A stretch of 64,000 bases of DNA from Macrobrachium rosenbergii (lineage: Eukaryota; Arthropoda; Malacostraca; Decapoda; Palaemonidae): NCBI RefSeq assembly GCF_040412425.1, contig NC_089744.1:41270099-41334098 (forward strand), written 5' to 3'. Positions 54,712 through 64,000 of the stretch are shown in pieces. The stretch's first letter is position 1. Each line of letters opens with the position of its first letter. The position numbers and the translations under genes are program-made. Under the pieces are notes generated by a model, which saw only the letters and a program-made list of their open reading frames with translations, had not been told where the DNA came from and did not search any database.

Positions 54712-55212
54712 ATGGCATTCTTCCGGCTTTCCTCATTATTTTGAATACTTTCACCTTGAGCCCAGTATCCTAAAGGAAGGATATGAATTAAGATCTTTTT
54801 ATGAACGTATGGTTTAGATCCCACATCCACAAGCATCAAAGTTTACCAAGTTGTAGCCCTTGTTTACCCCCAATAATCCCTTGTTTACCAGCGACAGACA
54901 ACCCAAGTGGCATTTCTCTGCCAGACGTAGGTTTGGTGTGAGTCATGGCTGGGGTCATTATTTAGCTCTAGCCCTCTTGGCATGGCCGTTGGGCATGTCT
55001 GAGAGATGAAGGTTCCTGGCCCAGGCTATGGAAGCCTGGGTCTTCAAGAATCTTTTGATGAGTATGACTGTTTTCATGGTTCCAGAACAGAGGGTTACAA
55101 ACTTTTTCCAACTTTCAAGCTAACAAATTAAATGAACAGTAATTTAAATGAATCTTAATGCAATTTCACTGTCACTATATCTTTATTGAGAGTAGTCGTC
55201 ATACCCTAATTC

Positions 55213-55215
<3 letters not shown>
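54712..55215. other. Unassigned DNA
   Basis: 54840-55050 is richer in GC and may belong to a dispersed repeat, but no family is recognised. Confidence 0.45.

Positions 55216-55269
<54 letters not shown>
55216..55269. repeat. (TC)n microsatellite
   Basis: About 54 bp of TC repeats. Confidence 0.97.
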
Positions 55270-55273
<4 letters not shown>

Positions 55274-55824
55274 AGGCCTAAAGCACACGCGAGTGATGAA
55301 ATCGATGAGTGATGAAATTCTTAAAAAGTTAAAATGTAGTGCAGAAAAGCGGAGATGTTGCGTATGCTTCGTTTCCATTCATTATGTTATTATTTTGTTT
55401 TTCTCTCTTTGTTTGGTGGGTAATAGTTGCCTGGTGTTGCATCGACCGGGTACATCGTTTATTCATCCTAGGACATATTGCTATATAACTAATCAAATAA
55501 GATTTCCATTGAAGGCATGTGAATACATTGAGATGCTTAGGTTTATTTAGTTATTAATACCTATATCAGTGCAATATTTACCCAGAACCTGTCATGAAAA
55601 CGATGAGGTAATAATATCTTCCCATATATTAACACCGGGGTTGAAATAACAAGGAATTCCCGAACATGCTGTCCTTTAAAATATGAATGTTTGTACATAC
55701 ACACGTACAATCGTGAAACATTATTGCAGCTAATATAAACTAAATAATTTACTGATAAAATAAAGGGAGTGAATAAAGAAACGAAAGTAATACCTACTCA
55801 GTTTTCACTTTTATTTGGCCTTGT

Positions 55825-55826
<2 letters not shown>
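55270..55826. other. Unassigned DNA
   Basis: No feature recognised. Confidence 0.45.
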
Positions 55827-55888
<62 letters not shown>

Positions 55889-55921
55889 TATGAGAGAGAG
55901 AGAGAGAGAAAGAGGGAGAGA
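55827..55921. repeat. (TA)n-(GA)n compound microsatellite
   Basis: TA repeats to about 55882, then GA repeats to about 55921. Confidence 0.96.
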
Positions 55922-58207
<2,286 letters not shown>

Positions 58208-58226
58208 ATTACTGAAACTTGTTCAT

Positions 58227-58696
58227 CTTCTTCGTTTAACGTGCTTTTTCCCATTTTTCATATGGGGTAAGCATGGTGCCTTCTTTTGAAGGACTTTGAT
58301 TTGGCGTTGGGGTAGGCTGTAGCCTCGATTGGCTGCCCTGCCTGACATCGCTTAGACCCCGGTAGCACATGTGTATATGTGTCGTGCCAAATCCCCAGCT
58401 CCCTTTCCCCTGGCAGCGAGGAGACGTGAGCGGTTTAGGCCGACAGTTCAAGACATGTAAGGCGTCTGTTATGTTTTTAGAAGATGTTGGAGTGCCTTTG
58501 TTTGTGTGTGTATTAGCCTATAACACCCATTTGCTTTCAGCAAACCTATCTGTTGATTACATACATAATCCCAGGGTGTCTGCACGGATAGCAAAGTGTC
58601 TGCCCTCTGACCGGCCAGCTGCGGATTTGAACCCGCGACACAGACTTCTTATGAAGTCCGAGTTTGCTGCTCTACCAACCGAGCCATCGAGGCTCC
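58227..58696 (-). mobile_element. tRNA-derived SINE, family 2, with perfect 19-bp target duplication
   Basis: The 470-bp minus-strand element starts with a tRNA-like head: A box TGGCTCGGTTGG (about 58680) and B box GGTTCAAATCC (about 58630). A long unrelated body follows, and the tail contains AACGAAGAAG. The 19-bp ATTACTGAAACTTGTTCAT occurs on both sides (58208-58226 and 58697-58715). The perfect duplication points to recent L1-type target-primed insertion. It is not a functional tRNA: the head is continuous with the SINE body and the acceptor stem is not closed. Confidence 0.9.
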
Positions 58697-58710
58697 ATTA
58701 CTGAAACTTG

Positions 58711-58715
<5 letters not shown>

Positions 58716-58803
<88 letters not shown>
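58716..58803. repeat. (TA)n microsatellite
   Basis: Begins immediately after the right SINE target duplication. Confidence 0.98.
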
Positions 58804-58806
<3 letters not shown>

Positions 58807-59078
58807 GACTCAGGCAGTTGGCAAAAGCTGGATCAAACATTCAGACATAAAGTGTTGGGAGAAGCCCAAGCATGCCGTACGATCAGATCACATATAAACT
58901 ATTTAAAATCACCCACGTTTCTGGACCACTGTTGAAACGTTTCCAAGGCTAAGTAGTCAAAATATATTCAGTTAAACGGCAGACAGAAAATACACTCACA
59001 TAAGGAAATATGATGAATAAAACTGAGTAACAAATAGTACACGTATTTGCTAGTTCTATTTCCTTTCCTGTCTTATGA

Positions 59079-59080
<2 letters not shown>
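58804..59080. other. Unassigned DNA
   Basis: No feature recognised. Confidence 0.5.
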
Positions 59081-59145
<65 letters not shown>

Positions 59146-59238
59146 TAATAATAGTAATAATAATCAGTGGTCTGGAATCCTTCGTGGTCTGGATTCAGGT
59201 TCTGGTACTTCACAACCTGAAATAATAATAATAATAAC

Positions 59239-59270
<32 letters not shown>

Positions 59271-59280
59271 TAACAATAAC

Positions 59281-59322
<42 letters not shown>
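59081..59322. repeat. Two (AAT)n microsatellites
   Basis: 59081-59164 and 59220-59322, with AAC interruptions, separated by a 55-bp unique stretch. Poly-Asn and poly-Leu frames here are artefacts. Confidence 0.97.
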
Positions 59323-59804
59323 CTGTAATCTGTCAATTTACTCTTCAAAATGGGAAGAATTTTGACTTGTTTGGTCCAGATTTTGGTCCGCCCAGCTATA
59401 GATCAACGTATAGTTTACCAGCTCCCTGGAATCATTGCCTGTAGATTAAACGATCTTCGCTACAGTCATCTTAATTAAAATTAGATATAATGAAAAATCT
59501 GAAAATATCTTAAATGACAGCGCGAAATTCTTAGAATTAGCAGTTTGATTTTTCGAGTAAACTTAAAGCAGAACACCACAAATAGATTCTTAAAATGAAT
59601 AAGAATATGTTTGTGGTGTTGAATGAATAAATAATTATGAAAACCTTGACGTGTACCAGTCTCTATAACAAAGAGATCTTACACTCTTTTCTATGGTTTT
59701 CAAAAACAAAAAAAAACATTAGGAAGGTGCTCATGTCACATTTTTTAAACGCAAGTATAAACTAGCCAAGTTCTTAGTTCCTCTAAAAAGTTGCTTCTCT
59801 AACA
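59323..59804. other. Unassigned DNA
   Basis: No feature recognised until the Penelope-like frame begins. Confidence 0.45.
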
Positions 59805-60103
59805 TCAGATGACTGTAACCTTAATAATTCCCTCAGTTATATGGAAGCAGTTCTGTGTTGGGTTTCGACTTGTTAGGTCCCCTTGGATATGGAATGTTTG
59901 TTTAATAATGCACCTGTGGAGGAGACCAGTTATCGTAGGTAAGATTTTTACTGCCTCTGGCATCATTTTTAATAAACTTACCAAATCTGATTTTAAAAAG
60001 TGGTTACGATTGGCGGTGCTGGACAGGGGTTTTGCTTTTAATGGGAAATCTTAAAAACAAATGGACGGTATGGCAATGAGACCTCCATTGTGTCCCACTT
60101 TGG
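59805..60103 (+). pseudogene. Penelope-like reverse transcriptase, left part
   Basis: The frame from 59809 ends in FAFNGKS, stop, KQMDGMAMRPPLCPTL. This aligns by eye with the Penelope motif NGK.Y.Q.DG.AMG.PLGPTLAN. The stop sits where Tyr is usual and one Gly is replaced. The frame is then cut by a MULE at 60104 and resumes at 61418. Confidence 0.75.
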
Positions 60104-61417
60104 TGCCATGTAAATTCCACCCACGAATCTTCCACCCACAATAATTTCACCCATGTAAAATTCCACCCACGAAGGTTCCATCCAAGAAAATATAATTTTA
60201 ATATAATATTTAATACAGGTTTCACCCACTTATTAATTGCTTAGTATTATTTGTTATTATTTCCAACCACGAAAATTGTATAATTTAAGTGTCAACAATT
60301 CTGCTGCTGTTTAATTACTTTAAACAACCATCTTCTTTACGTAATGGTATTTAGATTAGACTCAACTTTCCCAAGATTCCACCCACGAGAACTGTAAAAA
60401 TAAATTCTCTTTAATTACTACGTTGTTAAAGAAAGGTGTTTCCCGCGTATATTTGCTCTGTTGCCTGATAAACAAGAGGTCACCTACCGAAGACTTTTTT
60501 CAGCTATTCGTGATTTGTGTCCAAACATTCAACCAGTGCAATGTATTATGGATTTCGAACTAGTTTTGCACAATGCCTTCACAGCGGTGTTTGAAAGTGC
60601 TGCTATATCAGGATGTTTGCTTCATTTTGGTCAGTCCTGCTGGCGTAAAATTTGCGAACTAGGTCAAAAGGTACGGTACAACACTGACTCTTCTTCTGCA
60701 ATAAAAGTGAAATGCTTCAGTGCTTTGGCATTCTTACCCACCAAGATGTTGTAGATGCTTTTGAACGACGATTTACCGACAGAATTTATTTCATATTTTG
60801 AACAAACTTACATTGGTGTTCAGCGAGGAAGAGGGGAACGCTGACGAAGAGTAGAACCTCTTTTCCTTCAAGAAATATATAATGTAAAAGGACGTACTCT
60901 AAACTACGAACCGAGGACGCACAAACGTGTTGAAGCTTTTAATAGTGCTCTAAGACCCTCTCTAACAAGTATGCATACAAATTTGTGGGCGCTTTGTTCT
61001 GCGCTGCAAAAAGAGGAAGCCCGTACACAAACAAAAATAATTCGTTTAAGACGAGTAGATGCCTCCCAGAACAGAAAAAATACAAGTCTACAAATGAAAG
61101 ACTGAAAAATCTTGTTGAAAATTATCAGCCATCATGTAGGCTGCTATGGAATATCTAAAAGGTATAGCGCATAATTTGCATTATAAAATATTAAAAAGTA
61201 TTACATCATTTTATATCCGTTTGTTTTAAGCTCATTTCAAACAATTAAAAGGCATTTATATTTTAAGAATAAAATATACGTTTGACATCGTATGTTTTCT
61301 ATATTCCTTATTAGCTTCTATAATTTCTATATTTTCTTGTGTGGAATTTTACATGGGCGAAATTTTCGTTGGTGGAATTTTCTGGGTGAAATGTTCGTGG
61401 GTGGAACTTCAGACCAC
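60104..61417. mobile_element. Mutator-like (MULE) transposon inserted in a Penelope element
   Basis: The 1,314-bp insert is flanked by CCCACTTTGG (60094-60103) and CCCACTTTTG (61418-61427), a 10-bp duplication with one mismatch, typical in length for MULEs. Both ends hold inverted copies of a TTCCACCCACGAA-like motif repeated several times, over about 100 bp (60115-60190 and about 61330-61405). The interior holds a broken MULE transposase. Confidence 0.85.
60461..61105 (+). pseudogene. MULE transposase remnant
   Basis: Frame 60461-60754 reads LPDKQEVTYRRLFSAI, then PVQCIMDFELVLHNAF with the catalytic-type Asp, ISGCLLHFGQSCWRKI and LGQKVRYNTDS. This is the MULE transposase domain pattern, with DFE and GC.FH.SQ...W. 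Downstream, shifted frames continue with FERRFTDR, QRGRGER-like and KYKSTNERLKNLVENYQPS segments to about 61130. The FLYWCH-type N-terminus is absent. Multiple stops and frameshifts inactivate it. Confidence 0.85.
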
Positions 61418-61640
61418 CCCACTTTTGCTCATAGCGTCATGTGTTCCCTTGAGGAGCACATGCTAGATAATTGCCCTCTAGAATACCACCACTATTTTAC
61501 CGAAGGTATTTATAATACCTTTGTGATTTTCAGAAGCTGGGGAAATACAGGCAGCTTTTTAGAATATCCTAATATTTTACGTAAAATGATAAACGAACCA
61601 CTGAATACAAAAATAGCAAATTAGATGTTTTAGTTTTAGG
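61418..61640 (+). pseudogene. Penelope-like reverse transcriptase, right part
   Basis: The frame resumes PTFAHSVMCSLEEHMLDNCPLEYHHYF, where PTLANIF.C..E..WL..CP is usual. It then gives EGIYNTFVIFRSW, where RYVDDTF.LF would be the catalytic box. Both catalytic Asp residues are gone, so the copy is dead independently of the MULE insertion. Confidence 0.75.
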
Positions 61641-62717
61641 AGGATAATTATTTAATCCTAACTTCTAAGGCCATTGCTCTTTTTTGACTTAAACTAAATT
61701 TAGTATCGGCCCTATAACAAATGCCCTGTACTCTGACTTGAAGGTCGGCCTCATTCTATGAATAAAAAATTTAGTATCGGCCCTATGACAAATGCCCTGT
61801 ACTCTGACTTGAAGGTCGGCCTCATTTTATGAATAAATAATTTATTTACATAGATATTTTGTTGATAACTGCTTTCAGTCCAAATTTTTTCTTAATCATC
61901 TTAAATTTTTTAAGTTGTTTTATTCCAAAATTTGCTGTACTTACAGTTCGCAAATTGTCAACTTTTGCCAGTCTTCTGCTGCTTCAAACTGTCTTTTCAT
62001 AATGAATTATATAACTCATTAATCATCATATTAAGGCTATTAATAAAACGTTAAACAAAGAAACTCTTTGAATATCGGCTCCATATTTTAATTTAAAGAA
62101 GGATTGAACCCTTTAGTGACTTCTGGTGTGATATATGAATTTAATTCGCCAAGATATGACATGGTGACATACGTCATTCGTGTGCAAGATAAGTAATAGT
62201 TGACTGTAGATAGATTCTCATCATGGCGTTGGCAATAGAACGCGGGGGGGGGGGGCGTTAAGCTGTCGAACTGCGAATTCTGCAATGTATTACAATATGC
62301 AGACAGATGTAAACATGAAATGAAATGTGACGATTCTGGAAAATTGGGTAGAGCCTCAAACGACCAACTTTTAACCAACTTTTTTTTCGTTTTTTTTTTC
62401 AGACAGTGTTCCCCACATGATCCACATCAAGCCTCCAGTCCTGTGCTGCACTTCTTTATCTGCCGTGAGTAGGCTATAAGTGCCCTTTTTAGATGCTCAG
62501 TGTCTTTTTTTGCACTGTTAGGTGTTTCTTTTATCTTCTTGTACTGCTTTATTTTACTTTTGTTTTTTTAATATTCTGTTTTGTTTTTCTCGTCTGAGTC
62601 GGCAGACCTATTTATTTTGACTTTTTAACCTTAAATATGAGACAGTTTTATTCAGAAACGTTGGTGATTCCAAATGAATTACGCCTGATTATAAGTCATG
62701 TCTACCTTTCTCCACTG

Positions 62718-62718
<1 letters not shown>
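61641..62718. other. Unassigned DNA with 71-bp tandem duplication
   Basis: Two 71-bp units (61699-61769 and 61770-61840) share TTTAGTATCGGCCCTAT, AAATGCCCTGTACTCTGACT and GAAGGTCGGCCTCATT with three or four differences. A G-run of about 10 lies near 62245. No gene recognised. Confidence 0.75.

Positions 62719-62785
<67 letters not shown>
62719..62785. repeat. (TA)n microsatellite
   Basis: About 67 bp of TA repeats with one CTATA interruption. Confidence 0.97.
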
Positions 62786-62786
<1 letters not shown>

Positions 62787-64000
62787 ATATATATAATTTT
62801 CTGTATATTTATATGCATATATATTTATATTTGTTTTATATATAATTTTATGTATACATATTTATATTTTTATAAATGTTCTGCTGTTCGACCTCTCTGC
62901 AGTATTTTAGTAGAAATATAGAAAGACAAAGCCAGGGAAAAACTTTCTCTGTGGAAAGTAGAGATGGAAGCGGGCTAGTTGTTGTGTTCAAAATTAACCA
63001 TTCCTAACAGCTTATAAGTTAGTATTAGAAACCTATCCAACAGGGAGGTTTTCACCAGGCCACCTTTAGTGAGGGTGTCCTTAAGCATTACTTCTCTCTG
63101 TACTATGTATCGGGGATGTTTTTGTCATTTTTCAGAATGAATGGCTATTTACAACAACAAAACCAGGACCCGTGTCCTCGACCCGAGGTCAGTCAGTCAG
63201 AGAGAAACTGACAGTCTTAGAGAGCACACTCGTTCGTGCTCCTGCCCACTCTGCCCTTGTCCTTTCGTCTTTTTAATACTTAGTGGAACGACGTTACGTG
63301 TTTTTCACAGATCGTGGGCGTCAGTTGCAAGTGTGCAAGCAGGCTACGTGAAAGATGTCTGGAAATGACAAGTATTCGCAGACCTGCTGGTATTTCTCCC
63401 ACTGTACTTCCATTTCCATTTTCCCCCTTCCTTAGCCGCTGACTAAAGATCATGGTGGAACCGTATTTCCTGTATGAAGTCGAGTATATGAATTATAATT
63501 AGTATTGCGTAGTGAGATTGCATAAGGTATCCCCCTTGCAGTAATTAAGGATTAGGGAGACGACACAAGCTTTGGAACCTGATCATACCCCTGTTTCGAA
63601 GAGGAATAGCCTTTAATAATCTAAGAAACTGCGTATGAGCTCGATACTAGGGCTATTAGCTGTTGCGTCATTGAAGTTAACGTAAGAGAGATTTTACTGT
63701 GTCCGAAGGGGACTAATTGGCATGTAGATTCCCTCACTGTAACAATTCATTTTCCTTTGCTGGACTGGGTGGGTAATCAGTGGGTTTTATTTAATTCATT
63801 TTGTCCCAGAATAAATAAAATATTCAGTACCCTAGTTCCAACTGGTAACCTAAAATAAATAATTAAGTTAATTGTCTGTCTTTTAGGGTAACTTCCAGCC
63901 TTAATCGATAGGATTACGTGGGTCTTCAGTAAAGCAAGGCTGCATAAATTGCAGTAATTAATAATTACACTCATCCACCGACTGACCACATAACAATATA
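62786..64000. other. Unassigned DNA to the window end
   Basis: No gene, RNA or repeat family recognised. Frames are short and lack motifs. Confidence 0.45.

Noticed and set aside
58600..58696. A tRNA gene with good A and B boxes
   Set aside because: It is the head of a 470-bp SINE with target duplications, and no closed acceptor stem is present.
59073..59365. Poly-Leu and poly-Asn frames
   Set aside because: Produced by (AAT)n repeats.

Overview
This window is eukaryotic genomic DNA, most likely from a decapod crustacean (shrimp, prawn or crab type; the species cannot be fixed). Pointers are the very dense (TA)n, (GA)n, (CA)n and (AAT)n microsatellites, a tRNA-derived SINE present in four copies, a DIRS-type tyrosine-recombinase retrotransposon (a group documented across Decapoda), and an intron-containing crustacean-like cathepsin L gene. 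There are no operons, CRISPR arrays or prokaryotic features.

The only clearly intact host gene is a cathepsin L-like cysteine protease on the minus strand. Six coding exons (26251 down to 23479) join into a 342-residue preproenzyme with signal peptide, ERFNIN propeptide and the complete Gln/Cys/His/Asn active site. About 5.2 kb upstream lies a matching core promoter (CCAAT, TATAAAA, TCAGT initiator 30 bp after the TATA box) and a short noncoding exon ending in GTAAGG. Intron 1 would then span 26252-31420 and holds a 270-bp mariner-type MITE, a dead LINE and a roughly 108-bp palindrome.

Most other recognisable sequence is transposon debris, often nested. Region by region: 1-2.2 kb, a SINE split by a 1,944-bp element with 488-bp terminal inverted repeats and a TA target duplication. 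7.5-14.1 kb, a degenerate Ty3/gypsy element on the minus strand with two LTRs of about 222 bp. 14.1-17.9 kb, a DIRS-like element truncated at the gypsy LTR. 18.7-22.2 kb, two head-to-tail copies of one LINE family on the minus strand. 22.8-31.5 kb, the cathepsin L gene. 31.5-40.1 kb, mostly unassigned AT-rich DNA with one possible hAT-type element. 40.17-42.05 kb, a PIF/Harbinger-type element with a broken MADF gene, TTA duplications and a nested SINE. 46.9-49.2 kb, fragments of a second gypsy element, a probable Penelope 3' piece and an LTR-edge candidate. 51.7-52.6 kb, two minus-strand SINEs. 58.2-58.7 kb, a second tRNA-derived SINE with a perfect 19-bp target duplication. 59.8-61.6 kb, a Penelope-like reverse transcriptase interrupted by a MULE with inverted repeats built from a TTCCACCCACGAA-like motif.

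No new defence or metabolic system is evident. The strongest material is the resolved element boundaries, the nesting order, the complete protease gene model with its promoter, and a recurring pattern of short local tandem duplications inside decayed elements. Exon joins, element boundaries and family calls come from reading the sequence by eye; no alignment or database search was run.
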